This document shows positions 7,162-15,525 of a stretch of 25,824 bases of DNA, in pieces. How positions within the stretch are numbered: the first letter of the stretch is position 1; each line of letters starts with the position of its first letter. Under the pieces are notes generated by a model, which worked only from the letters and a program-made list of their open reading frames with translations, made no database searches and had not been told where the DNA came from. The translations under genes and the position numbers were made by a program. The stretch comes from Candidatus Niyogiibacteriota bacterium (GTDB lineage Bacteria; Patescibacteriota; Minisyncoccia; 1-14-0-10-42-19): assembly GCA_016204155.1 (NCBI GenBank), contig JACQLG010000072.1, positions 1 to 25,824 on the forward strand, read 5' to 3'.

Positions 7162-7182
7162 TTATACACACCTTTATTCACA
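7162..7182 (+). promoter_or_regulatory. Two DnaA-box-like 9-mers upstream of uvrD
   Basis: TTATACACA (7162-7170) and TTATTCACA (7174-7182) each differ by one base from the DnaA box TTATCCACA. The same two variants recur downstream of dnaA (25806-25814 and 25740-25748). They lie in the divergent region between the hydrolase and helicase genes. Chance occurrence in AT-rich DNA is possible. Confidence 0.3.
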
Positions 7183-7247
7183 CGTCTATGCATACACCTA
7201 AAAAGCTATACATTAAGCCATAATTTGATATTATTGACACAATACCC

Positions 7248-9170
7248 ATGCAAAATGATAATATGCAGACCCTTAATAAGACACAACAAAAGGCAGTCGG
7301 CCACACCAGCGGTCCTCTTTTGATTCTTGCGGGGGCAGGATCCGGGAAAACCAAAGTATTGACACATCGCATTGCGCATATTATTGCGGAGAAAAACATA
7401 CCCCCGTCACACATCCTCGCGGTTACTTTTACGAACAAAGCGGCAGAAGAAATGAAGAAACGGGTGGCTCAACTACTGCGCTCTTCACGCTTCATGCCCC
7501 GTGCTGCGCTGCCTTGGATCAGCACTTTTCACTCCTTGGGCGCTGCCATCCTCAGACAGGAAGCAAGCCGCGCAGGACGCACCAAACAATTCAGCATTCT
7601 TGATGAAGAAGACGCCTTAACGCTCATAAAAGACGCTCAAAAAGAGCTCGGATGCGATCCGAAACAATTCCAGCCGGCGCGAATCCGTTCAATAATCTCC
7701 AAAAAAAAGGGAGAGCTCATATCATATAAAGATTTCACCGAAGAGACAAAAACCCATTACTACCCGCGCATCATCGCCAAGATTTGGGAGCGCTACGAAG
7801 AAAAATTAAAAGAGCAAAACGCGCTTGATTTTGACGATCTACTGATCTTGACAGTCAATCTTTTTAACTCCAATCCTGATATTCTCAAGCGCTACCAAAA
7901 TAAATGGCGCTACATCCATATTGACGAGTATCAGGATACGAATCACGCGCAATATGTTTTTACAAATCTCCTCGCGCGCGCACACAATAATATTTGCGTC
8001 GTTGGAGATATTGATCAATGCATCTATTCGTGGCGGGGCGCGGATTTCAGAAACATCCTTTCATTTGAGCGCGACTGGCCGCAAGCGCGTGTGATCACGC
8101 TTGAAGAGAATTATCGTTCAACCCAGACCATACTGGAGGCGGCAAATGCTGTCATCGCAAAAAATAAAGCGCGGAAAGAAAAAAATCTCTTCACCCAAAA
8201 AAAAGGCGGGGAACGGATATCCATTTTTTCTGCGAACAACGAAGCAGAAGAGGCGGCGTATGTCATAGGAACGACTCGCTATCTTTTGACACAGGGCGTT
8301 CCTAAAAAAGATATCGCGATACTGATACGCACGAATTTTCAGTCGCGGATCCTGGAAGAAGCGCTGATCAGCGCGGGAATTCCCTATCAGATTACAGGCG
8401 TAAAATTTTTTGCGCGGAAAGAAATTAAAGACGTGCTCGCATACATTCGCGCCGCCCTCAACAGAAGCGATTCAATAAGCAAAAAACGCGTCATGAATGT
8501 GCCTTCCCGCGGCATCGGAAAAACGCTTATGCTCAAAATCCTTGCCGAAAAACCTCTTTCGGGCCCCGAGAAGAAAAAACAGGGCGCTTTTGAAAAAACG
8601 CTTGATGATATTGCGGAAATTGTCCGCGCGTATCCCGCGTCCCGCGCGCTTCAAAAGGCAATGGCGCATAGCGGCTATTGGGACATCTGGGACCCGGGAA
8701 GCGAGGAGGGTGAAATGCGCCTCTCAAACCTAAAGGAACTCATCACCCTGACGCTTCGCTATGACAATAAAAAGCCGCCCGAAGGAATTCTTTCTCTTCT
8801 TGAAGACGCCGCACTTATGTCTGCAGAAGAAAATGTAAAAAATGAAAAAGACGCAATCCATATTATGACGGTGCACGCCGCAAAAGGGCTGGAGTTTGAT
8901 TATTTATTTGTCGCGGGAATGGAAGAAGGGCTTTTCCCGCATGCCTCGCCGGCGGGAGACGAAACTGACGAACGGCAGGAAGAAGAACGCCGGCTTTTTT
9001 ATGTCGCGCTCACACGCGCGCGCAAAAAACTTTTTCTTTCCTACGCGATATTCCGGACTATTTTCGGCGAAAAACGGGTCAATATGCCATCGCGATTTTT
9101 AGCGGATATACCGAAACATCTCCTGGAGACACAGGATGATTTTAAAAGTACCATTGATTATGGTTTTTAA
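7248..9170 (+). CDS. uvrD: UvrD/PcrA-type superfamily 1 DNA helicase
   Basis: ATP-driven 3'-5' DNA helicase for repair and for clearing replication obstacles. The 640 residues contain the SF1A motif series: Q-motif LNKTQQKAV, Walker A AGAGSGKT (28-35), motif Ia FTNKAAEEM (61-69), Walker B DEYQD (226-230), motif III VVGDIDQCIYSWRGA (251-265), NYRST, HAAKGLEFDYLFVAGMEEGLFPH with the motif V core, and EEERRLFYVALTRARK (motif VI). It is shorter than typical PcrA/UvrD (about 720), lacking most of the C-terminal tail. Two ATGs compete: 7248 and 7263. A promoter-like pair TTGACA (7234-7239) - 17 bp - GATAAT (7257-7262) straddles the first, so the true start could be later. It precedes rsmA by an AT-rich repeat. 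Confidence 0.95.
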   Translation: MQNDNMQTLNKTQQKAVGHTSGPLLILAGAGSGKTKVLTHRIAHIIAEKNIPPSHILAVTFTNKAAEEMKKRVAQLLRSSRFMPRAALPWISTFHSLGAAILRQEASRAGRTKQFSILDEEDALTLIKDAQKELGCDPKQFQPARIRSIISKKKGELISYKDFTEETKTHYYPRIIAKIWERYEEKLKEQNALDFDDLLILTVNLFNSNPDILKRYQNKWRYIHIDEYQDTNHAQYVFTNLLARAHNNICVVGDIDQCIYSWRGADFRNILSFERDWPQARVITLEENYRSTQTILEAANAVIAKNKARKEKNLFTQKKGGERISIFSANNEAEEAAYVIGTTRYLLTQGVPKKDIAILIRTNFQSRILEEALISAGIPYQITGVKFFARKEIKDVLAYIRAALNRSDSISKKRVMNVPSRGIGKTLMLKILAEKPLSGPEKKKQGAFEKTLDDIAEIVRAYPASRALQKAMAHSGYWDIWDPGSEEGEMRLSNLKELITLTLRYDNKKPPEGILSLLEDAALMSAEENVKNEKDAIHIMTVHAAKGLEFDYLFVAGMEEGLFPHASPAGDETDERQEEERRLFYVALTRARKKLFLSYAIFRTIFGEKRVNMPSRFLADIPKHLLETQDDFKSTIDYGF

Positions 9171-9189
9171 TAGGATACAGGATATAAAG

Positions 9190-9294
9190 ATATGATTTAT
9201 AATTTAAAATTCAAAATGTAAAAATCAAAATGACAATTCAAAATTTTAAAATTTTACACTGTCATTTTCCATTTTGACATTTGCATTTTACATT
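9190..9294. repeat. AT-rich imperfect inverted repeat between uvrD and rsmA
   Basis: The gap is built from short related words: AATTTAAAATTCAAAATGTAAAAATC, written as its parts AATGTAAAA, TCAAAATG and AAATGACA on the left, and their complements TGTCATTTT, CATTTTGA and TTTTACATT on the right. They flank a central self-complementary AAAATTTTAAAATTTT. The right arm runs up to the rsmA start codon. It has no U-tract, so it is not a clear terminator, and no coding sequence is visible. Confidence 0.5.
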
Positions 9295-10083
9295 ATGCGT
9301 AGATTGGGCCAACATTTTCTCACATCGCAATCAGTCGCTAAAAAAATAGCGGATGTCGCCTGCATCGTTCCACATGACATTATTCTTGAGATCGGCCCCG
9401 GAAAAGGAATGCTCACCGATGCGATCCTCAAACACAACCCAAAAAAAATAATTGCGGTAGAAAAAGATAAAAATCTCGCGCGGCTCCTCCGGCAGAAATA
9501 CGCGAATGAATCGCGCATAGAAATTATTGAGGGAGACATACGGACCATTCTCCATCAATCCTCTTTTGCAAAAAAACTGGGAGATAATTATAAAGTCGTT
9601 GCAAACATTCCATACTATCTTACCTCTTTCCTTATTCGCCTATTGCTCGAAAATGATCTGGCAAAGCCGAAATATATCGTCTTGATGGTCCAAAAAGAAG
9701 TGGCCGAACGCATGATCGCATGCGCGCCCCGCATGAACCTGCTCGCGCTCGCGGTGCAAACGTACGGAACGCCAAAAATTATTTTCCGCGTGTCAAGAAA
9801 ATACTTCAAGCCGCAGCCAAAAGTGGATTCTACGATAATCGCCATAGACCGCATTTCAGAAAAGTTTTTTAAAATGATCAATAAAGAAAAGTTTTTTCTG
9901 CTGCTGCGCGCGGGGTTTCGCAGTAAAAGGAAATTACTTGCAAATAATCTCGCGCACGTTGGCACCACGAAAGGAAAAATAAGGATATGTTTGCACATAT
10001 GCGGCATTGATGCGCATGCCCGCGCCGAAAATCTCACATTGCCTCAATGGAAATGCCTGTCCTCTCTTTATCCACACAAATGA
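9295..10083 (+). CDS. rsmA: 16S rRNA dimethyladenosine transferase (KsgA/RsmA)
   Basis: SAM-dependent enzyme that dimethylates the two adjacent adenosines in helix 45 of 16S rRNA, a late check on 30S assembly. The 262 residues start RRLGQHFL, the family's opening motif, so ATG 9295 is preferred over ATG 9274. The SAM-binding loop is LEIGPGKGMLT, the acidic strand end is IAVEKD, EGDI follows, and the catalytic motif IV is NIPYYLTS. Then come QKEVAERM and FKPQPKVDSTII of the substrate region. Length is normal. The coding end contains one perfect TTATCCACA, probably by chance. The gene ends in TGA, 52 bp before the first gene of the T4SS-like cluster. Confidence 0.97.
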   Translation: MRRLGQHFLTSQSVAKKIADVACIVPHDIILEIGPGKGMLTDAILKHNPKKIIAVEKDKNLARLLRQKYANESRIEIIEGDIRTILHQSSFAKKLGDNYKVVANIPYYLTSFLIRLLLENDLAKPKYIVLMVQKEVAERMIACAPRMNLLALAVQTYGTPKIIFRVSRKYFKPQPKVDSTIIAIDRISEKFFKMINKEKFFLLLRAGFRSKRKLLANNLAHVGTTKGKIRICLHICGIDAHARAENLTLPQWKCLSSLYPHK

Positions 10084-10114
10084 GAACTATGCCGCAACAG
10101 AGCAATATAAAAAT

Positions 10115-10123
10115 TGCTATAAT
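10115..10123 (+). promoter_or_regulatory. Putative extended -10 promoter of the T4SS-like cluster
   Basis: TGC immediately precedes a perfect TATAAT (10118-10123), the extended -10 form (TGnTATAAT) that works without a good -35 box; none is seen 17 bp upstream. The box ends 12 bp before the ATG at 10136, leaving a leader of only a few bases. It is the only clear promoter I find ahead of the eleven-gene run. Confidence 0.5.
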
Positions 10124-10135
10124 AAAGTAAGGGAA

Positions 10136-11149
10136 ATGAGCGCATTTCTCTCTGTTTTGCATATATCTAAAAAAAACATCACTATACTTGCCTTTGCGAT
10201 TCTCTTCTTTCTTATGGGAGCGTGGTTTTTGGTTTTTTCATTTAAAAATACAAGCGAAGTCGCCTACAGTAACGGCACAGCCCTTGTGAAGAGCGCCGAA
10301 ACGCCTGAAAAACAATTGTATCTTGAGCAGGATTCTGACGGAGACGGACTCCGTGACTGGGCAGAACGGCTCTTGGGCACTGATCCGGCAAATCCTGATA
10401 CTGACGGCGACGGCACAAATGACGGAGATGAAGTCGCGGCAAATCGCAACCCCCTTCAAACAGGCGATGACGCATTCTCAGGAACGCTGGCACAGGCAAA
10501 TTCTACAGGGATGACAGCACAAATCGCGGCCGGCATCGCAGGAGGATACGCGCTTTTGAAAGAAGGCGGCACAAATCAAAGCGACATTTCGGATATACTT
10601 ACCCAGCAGATATCCTCATATATTCAAAATGTTGAAGGGCCGAAAGACGCATACACAATAAATGACATCCGCATTACTACTTCAAGCGCTGAAATAATAA
10701 AAAACTATCTCAATGCGGCCGGACTAATATTCGCAGAATCATTCCAGAGCGCAAAAATCAGCGAGCTCTTGCTATTACAAGAAATCTTGGAAAGCGGGAG
10801 TCTTGACCGCCTATCTGAATTTGGGCTATACGCGGAGGCATATACACGAGCTGTTTCCGCGCTCGTCAGCCTTTCTGTGCCTGACGCATTGGCAGAAACG
10901 CATGTAGCGCTCCTTAATAATTTTTCGAATCTTGCCACAATCAACCGCGCATTTCAAAATGCCGGCACTGATCCCGCAACTGCGCTGGCTTATCTCGGCT
11001 ATTACCAAAATGAAGCCAATCGGGCAAAATCATTTCTCAATGATGTGCATATATTACTGGAAAGCGCGGGAATAACATTTGCAGAAACAGAGCCGGGATT
11101 TTTATTCGTGAATTATTATAATCAATTAAAAAACGCGGGCACGCTTTAA
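10136..11149 (+). CDS. Membrane-anchored protein with TSP3-type calcium loops, first gene of T4SS-like cluster
   Basis: A 337-residue protein. After a short N-terminal tail there is one membrane helix (about 14-36, ITILAFAILFFLMGAWF). Outside the membrane come two aspartate-rich loops, DSDGDGLRDWAE (about 66-77) and DTDGDGTNDGDE (about 88-99), linked by LLGTDPANP. This is the thrombospondin type-3 calcium-binding pattern, so calcium is a likely ligand. The remaining roughly 230 residues look helical and match no family I know. The start at 10136 is chosen because it follows the extended -10 box and removes a tail overlapping rsmA. The next gene begins 2 bp after its stop, so it is probably part of the secretion cluster. 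Confidence 0.8.
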   Translation: MSAFLSVLHISKKNITILAFAILFFLMGAWFLVFSFKNTSEVAYSNGTALVKSAETPEKQLYLEQDSDGDGLRDWAERLLGTDPANPDTDGDGTNDGDEVAANRNPLQTGDDAFSGTLAQANSTGMTAQIAAGIAGGYALLKEGGTNQSDISDILTQQISSYIQNVEGPKDAYTINDIRITTSSAEIIKNYLNAAGLIFAESFQSAKISELLLLQEILESGSLDRLSEFGLYAEAYTRAVSALVSLSVPDALAETHVALLNNFSNLATINRAFQNAGTDPATALAYLGYYQNEANRAKSFLNDVHILLESAGITFAETEPGFLFVNYYNQLKNAGTL

Positions 11150-11151
11150 TT

Positions 11152-12435
11152 ATGCCTCAAAGATTAAAAAAACTGATGGCAGTCGTCATTATCATAAGCA
11201 TACTCCTGCCTGCCTATGTTTTAACATTGCCGCCGGCAAAAACAGCACAAGCGGGATTGCCCGTCTCGGTGGTAGCCTCAGTTCCAGTACCGGTGTTTGA
11301 ATTAGGGTGGGTGAAAGAAGGACCCTTGGATATTATTGCCTACACGCTCGCGAAAATTCTTTTACACCAGATAACGCTCATGATTGTCAACTGGATTCAG
11401 ACGGGCAATTTTGACGGCGGTCCGCTTTTTATAACGTTTTGGAAACAATTTCTTGAAGCCGCGGCAATGCGGGGCGCCATTATCTTTATTAATGAATTGG
11501 AAGCAATTGCCTCTCAGATCACAGAGCCATTTCGCGACTACATACTCACGCTCTTCAGAAATGTCGCGTTTAATCCCTACCCCCATGCCCGTTCCACCAT
11601 AGACCAAATTACAAATCCAGACGAATTCTACGGTCATTACCGAAAAGGAGGATCAGAAGCTTTTTTAGAAAGTATTCTTAATCCCAGCAATAACGCTTTG
11701 GGCATTTACTTTATGGAAGCGGCCCGCCTGGAAGCCCAAAAAGCATTAGAACTTGCAAGCGATCAAGGAGAAGCAATTGCCTCTCAAGGGTTTATCGGAT
11801 TTTCAGTATGCGAAGAGTGGTCTTCACCAGGACAACGAATCGACGGACACATATCGCCCGCCGGACAAACATGCCTTAAACGAAGCATAAAAACTCCGGG
11901 CAAAATCGCAGAAGAGGGCCTATCAAAAGCAATTAACAAGGACTTATCCGTACTTGAAGTCTCAGACGAGATTGATGAAATTATCAATGCAATTATGCAG
12001 CGCGTTCTCTTCAGCATTCTTGACTTTGCTACGGACGCATCTGAAAACACTGACACATTCGGAGGAACTAGCCGGTACCCTGAAAAGCCTATTCCCGAGA
12101 CGCCGCCGCCGGGAGTCGATGGAACGACGCCGCCCCCGGCCCCATCTCCGGATTCTATTGCAGTAGTAAATAGTTGCGCTGGGACATCAGCCGTCAACAT
12201 AATAACGTGGACGCCGACAACTTCCGGAGCAATCAATGTCGTATATTACTGCGTTGGGCAAGGATGCCTTCCGACTTCAAACGATTCCTTTGCTTGCCCT
12301 CTTAGTACACTCGAGCAAGGTCTGTGTATCCATGAAAATGTAGTGCCCGGCGTTACATACAGCTATCGGGTCTATCAAGGAACTGCACCGCTAACCAATG
12401 TTGTATCAGCAACCGCTCAAAGCTGTACTCCATAA
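11152..12435 (+). CDS. Exported protein with C-terminal Fn3-like domain, T4SS-like cluster
   Basis: A 427-residue protein of unknown function. The N terminus is a signal peptide or anchor (KKLMAVVIIISILLPAYVLTLP...AQA). The middle (about 40-310) is mostly helical, with EAIASQ occurring twice and cysteines at CEEW and TCLKR. A proline-rich linker (about 315-340, PETPPPGVDGTTPPPAPSP) leads to a C-terminal domain of about 85 residues. That domain contains NIITWTPTTSGA, VVYYCVGQGC and GVTYSYRVYQGTAPLTNVVSATA, the look of a fibronectin type III fold with several cysteines. Position directly before the VirB6-like gene suggests a VirB5-like or other extracytoplasmic part of the apparatus. That role is inferred from context, not from similarity. 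Confidence 0.75.
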   Translation: MPQRLKKLMAVVIIISILLPAYVLTLPPAKTAQAGLPVSVVASVPVPVFELGWVKEGPLDIIAYTLAKILLHQITLMIVNWIQTGNFDGGPLFITFWKQFLEAAAMRGAIIFINELEAIASQITEPFRDYILTLFRNVAFNPYPHARSTIDQITNPDEFYGHYRKGGSEAFLESILNPSNNALGIYFMEAARLEAQKALELASDQGEAIASQGFIGFSVCEEWSSPGQRIDGHISPAGQTCLKRSIKTPGKIAEEGLSKAINKDLSVLEVSDEIDEIINAIMQRVLFSILDFATDASENTDTFGGTSRYPEKPIPETPPPGVDGTTPPPAPSPDSIAVVNSCAGTSAVNIITWTPTTSGAINVVYYCVGQGCLPTSNDSFACPLSTLEQGLCIHENVVPGVTYSYRVYQGTAPLTNVVSATAQSCTP

Positions 12436-12442
12436 CATCAAT

Positions 12443-14584
12443 ATGTTTTCCGCATCAACATCAACAAAAAAAATATTTCTTATCGCAAGCATAACATTTG
12501 CTGTTTTTATTGGTTTTGCTGTCTTATGGCCTCATGCGGCGTTTGCAGTAGATGGTGATCCTCCTCCTGCTGATCCATTGCCTCCGTTGAGCCAGGATCT
12601 TTTGCTCACCGCAGGTCAAATAGCCAGTTTACCCGGGGAACTAGCATTGAGTGTTGTAAACGGTTTTATATATGTCGGCTTTATTTTTACGGGATGGCTT
12701 GCCGATGTCGCGGGCACTCTTGCGCAAGCCGCAATTGAACATAGCGTAGAGAAGCTCTCTGATGTCTCAATAGTGGAAGACGGCTGGAAATTGTCGCGAG
12801 ATATGGCAAACCTTTTCTTTATCTTTGTTCTTCTTGTAATTGCAATCGCAACAATCCTCCGCCGGGAGACATACGGCATGAAAGCGCTCCTGCCCACGCT
12901 TATTATTGTCGCGCTTTTTATTAATTTCAGCTTAACCATAACGCAATTCATTATCCAGCCGACAAATTATCTTTCGCTTTATTTTCTTGACAATATCAAA
13001 CAAGATACGGACGGTGGAAACTTCCATACCGCAATAAAAGATGCCGTGTATATGTCAAGCGTCTTAAAGGTAACAACAGAGGAGAATTCTGCCGCCGGGA
13101 GCACAGGTTTTTTTGGAACGGTGCTTAGGACTACTGCCACCCCTATACAGGTTGGCTTTCTGCTATACGATTATATTCATGGAGAAGGCGGCCTTGAAAA
13201 AGAGGCGGGAGCCGCGTTGCTCGGCTTGGCAGGCATAGTTTTCTTTTTAGTAATAATATTCGTATTTCTTGCGATTGCTGTCCTTACTACCATTCGTACT
13301 ATTGTGCTCATGGCGCTTATGATTTTAGCACCCCTTGCGTTTCTTCTCCAGGTGCTTCCCGCAACATCCGGATACGCGCGAAGATGGTGGAGCGCGCTTT
13401 TTAAACAATCATTATTTCTTCCCGGAATGCTTTTTTTGGTGTGGCTTGCGGTGAGAATGAGCGATAAAATCGGCGTTGCCGCCGGAAGAAATGAGGCAAT
13501 ACTTGACAGTCTTTCTCTCCTGTATTCGTTTATACTCGTAATAGGATTCCTTGTTGCCGCGCTTTATTTCGCAAAAGAGCTCGGTGCGGCCGGCGCGGGT
13601 GCCGCAATTTCATGGGGAAGAACGGCGCGAACATACGCGACAGGAGCGATTGGCGGAGTAAGCACGTACTATACTACGCGGTATGCCGCTGAAAAAATAG
13701 CGAAATCAAAGGTTTCAAAACAACTGGCAGGAGAATCGCAACTCTACGGCGGAATTCAAAAACGGCTTGAAGAATACGCAAGGCCGCGCACAGAAGTATC
13801 GGAACGCCAAATCGGGTATCAAGAAAAAGCAATGATGGGTCTTCCTCGTGAAAAACGCGCAGAATACATTAATGCTCATCCCGAACTCCAAAAAGCGATC
13901 ATTAAGAGCTGGTCGCCGCAAAACATTGCGGCTATGATTGAGAGCGCGTCGGAAATTGATGATAAATCAAAACAGGCAAAACGAGACCTTATACATAAAA
14001 TAGAAGAAAGCTTATTAAAAACAGACGCAGAAAAATACGGCAAATATTTGGAAGAACGGGGGAAAATTGGATTACAAGACAAAAATATCACCGAGTTTGG
14101 ACGCATCTTCAAAGATCTTGATCAGCAATCCAAAGAAGCGGTAATCAGGGTAAGCAAAACAGAGGACCTATGGCGTCTCGCGCAGGCAACGAGCGAGGGC
14201 GAAAAACGAAATCTCATAGCATTTATACATGCGGCAAACAAAGAAAAGGCGCGCGATCTTGTGTATGCAATGCCGCGTTTTGCTGAAGCGATTGGAGAGG
14301 AAATAAAAGATATAATTCCGAGAATTGATTATGCGAAAATCCAAGCTTCAGAGATGAGCGATGCCGGCGTTATGAATGCAACGATACGTTACGCAAACAC
14401 GAAACAGCGGCGAATACTCATTGAGCGGTCAGATAATGTATCTAAAGAATATCTGCGCCAGATGAAAGATTTCAGCGCGTCTGCGGAGGGCGCGGCAGAC
14501 GCATTAGAAGCCCTGGGCACCAAAGCAGTCGCGACAAAGCTCCGACTTGATAAAGAATTCAGGCAATTACACGGCTATGATTAA
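12443..14584 (+). CDS. VirB6/TrbL-like polytopic membrane protein
   Basis: A 713-residue protein likely to form the inner-membrane channel of the T4SS-like machine. A signal peptide (about 9-35) is followed by hydrophobic segments at about 70-90, 124-139, 149-167, 257-283, 286-305, 325-337 and 358-376. An RRWWSALFKQSLFLP stretch recalls the Trp-containing region of VirB6/TrbL proteins. After the last helix comes a Gly/Ala stretch and then about 300 charged, helical residues (395-713), which is unusually long for VirB6 and probably cytoplasmic. I take ATG 12443 (MFSAST), 7 bp after the upstream stop, over ATG 12398, which overlaps that gene. The family call rests on topology and neighbours. 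Confidence 0.8.
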   Translation: MFSASTSTKKIFLIASITFAVFIGFAVLWPHAAFAVDGDPPPADPLPPLSQDLLLTAGQIASLPGELALSVVNGFIYVGFIFTGWLADVAGTLAQAAIEHSVEKLSDVSIVEDGWKLSRDMANLFFIFVLLVIAIATILRRETYGMKALLPTLIIVALFINFSLTITQFIIQPTNYLSLYFLDNIKQDTDGGNFHTAIKDAVYMSSVLKVTTEENSAAGSTGFFGTVLRTTATPIQVGFLLYDYIHGEGGLEKEAGAALLGLAGIVFFLVIIFVFLAIAVLTTIRTIVLMALMILAPLAFLLQVLPATSGYARRWWSALFKQSLFLPGMLFLVWLAVRMSDKIGVAAGRNEAILDSLSLLYSFILVIGFLVAALYFAKELGAAGAGAAISWGRTARTYATGAIGGVSTYYTTRYAAEKIAKSKVSKQLAGESQLYGGIQKRLEEYARPRTEVSERQIGYQEKAMMGLPREKRAEYINAHPELQKAIIKSWSPQNIAAMIESASEIDDKSKQAKRDLIHKIEESLLKTDAEKYGKYLEERGKIGLQDKNITEFGRIFKDLDQQSKEAVIRVSKTEDLWRLAQATSEGEKRNLIAFIHAANKEKARDLVYAMPRFAEAIGEEIKDIIPRIDYAKIQASEMSDAGVMNATIRYANTKQRRILIERSDNVSKEYLRQMKDFSASAEGAADALEALGTKAVATKLRLDKEFRQLHGYD

Positions 14585-14590
14585 TTTCGT

Positions 14591-15499
14591 ATGAGACTCT
14601 CAAAAACAGAAATCCAAGAACGATACCGCAATCTTCCGGACGCGCTGCGCGAAGCTGTTTTTTCTACTGAAATTACTGAGACCCTTTTAACGCTCGGAAA
14701 AAAATATAACCTTTCCATTGAAAAGATCGGCGAACTTCACACGGAGACAAATTACATCATTTTCGGGATCAGCCATCCTCGCGACTTCATCCGCAACATT
14801 CAAAAAGCAACCGGGGTGGACGCATTAACCGCAAAAAATATCGCGCAGGAAGTAAACACGCTTATTTTCGCAAACATACGCGATGAGCTCAAAAAACTGC
14901 ATGGGATCAAAGAAGAGACGGGGCAGGAAGGCATAACTCCTTCAAAATCACCGCATCCGCCGCAAGCAATAAAACCCTTGCCAACCCTTGCGCCTTCTCA
15001 ACCCAAAGAGCCGTCTCCGCTCCACCGCGACCTTACCCCTCTTCCACCGATTAAAGAAAAAGAGCCCCTCGACTTCGCTCGGGGTAAACCCTTCGATTCC
15101 GCCCCCTCGACAAAGCTCGGGGTAAATCAGGGTAAACAGTATTCTTTTACTCAACTTAAAAAAGACTTAGAAAAAGAGCAAAAACCTGTAAATCCTCCGG
15201 CACCGCCAGAAAAAACAACCGCTTTGGATAAATCCCTTAACCTTCCTCGACCTGACTCGGAGCAGGCTGCTCAAGGTAAGCCCTTCGATTCCGCCCCCTC
15301 GACAAAGCTCGGGGTAAATCAGGGCAAGTCTTTCGACCCTGCTCAGGATAAATCGCCGTTTCAGGAAAAAATTAAAGATGACATCTTCCGCCAAAAACCA
15401 GCCGAGTCAATGCGCCAAGATCCCTATCGCGAACCAGTTGAACCTCACGAAAAAACCCTGGACGCAAACCAGCATATTACAAGAGAAACGCATGACTAA
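14591..15499 (+). CDS. Proline-rich protein with helical N-terminal domain and in-frame palindromic repeat insertions
   Basis: A 302-residue soluble protein. Residues 1-105 form a compact helical domain (LSKTEIQERYRNLPDALREA... ANIRDELKKLHG) that I cannot name. The rest is low-complexity, rich in Pro, Lys, Glu and Asp, and probably disordered. Two copies of KPFDSAPSTKLGVNQGK are encoded by an exact 44-bp DNA repeat, with related shorter units PLDFARGK and SFDPAQDK beside them, so repeat DNA has been accommodated in frame. It starts 6 bp after the VirB6-like stop and precedes PrgI, so it is translated with the apparatus. The likely location is the cytoplasm. Function unknown. Confidence 0.78.
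   Translation: MRLSKTEIQERYRNLPDALREAVFSTEITETLLTLGKKYNLSIEKIGELHTETNYIIFGISHPRDFIRNIQKATGVDALTAKNIAQEVNTLIFANIRDELKKLHGIKEETGQEGITPSKSPHPPQAIKPLPTLAPSQPKEPSPLHRDLTPLPPIKEKEPLDFARGKPFDSAPSTKLGVNQGKQYSFTQLKKDLEKEQKPVNPPAPPEKTTALDKSLNLPRPDSEQAAQGKPFDSAPSTKLGVNQGKSFDPAQDKSPFQEKIKDDIFRQKPAESMRQDPYREPVEPHEKTLDANQHITRETHD
15065..15353. repeat. Cluster of GC-rich palindromic repeat units inside a coding sequence
   Basis: An exact 44-bp repeat beginning CCCTTCGATTCCGCC and ending GGGGTAAATCAGGG occurs at 15089-15132 and 15281-15324, 192 bp (64 codons) apart and in the same frame. Shorter related units with the pattern CC(C/T)TCGA...GCTC(A/G)GG.TAA(A/G) lie at 15065-15088, at about 15246-15280 and at about 15331-15353. 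Each unit is partly self-complementary (CCCCTCGA / GCTCGGGG). The GC-rich words contrast with the surrounding sequence. Confidence 0.9.
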
Positions 15500-15525
15500 G
15501 CCATGCGGGAAGTAAGAAATACGGC

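Noticed and set aside
6977..7171. N-terminal extension of the LysM/M23 frame to ATG 7171
   Set aside because: It would be translated through a terminator-like hairpin, is not protein-like, and would bury the signal peptide.
10068..10076. A perfect DnaA box TTATCCACA
   Set aside because: It lies alone inside the 3' end of the rsmA coding sequence (SLYPHK codons), with no cluster nearby, so chance is the simplest reading.
10007..10135. Longer start for the TSP3-loop protein
   Set aside because: It overlaps rsmA, and the extension is the rsmA end read in another frame. The promoter and ATG 10136 explain the gene better.
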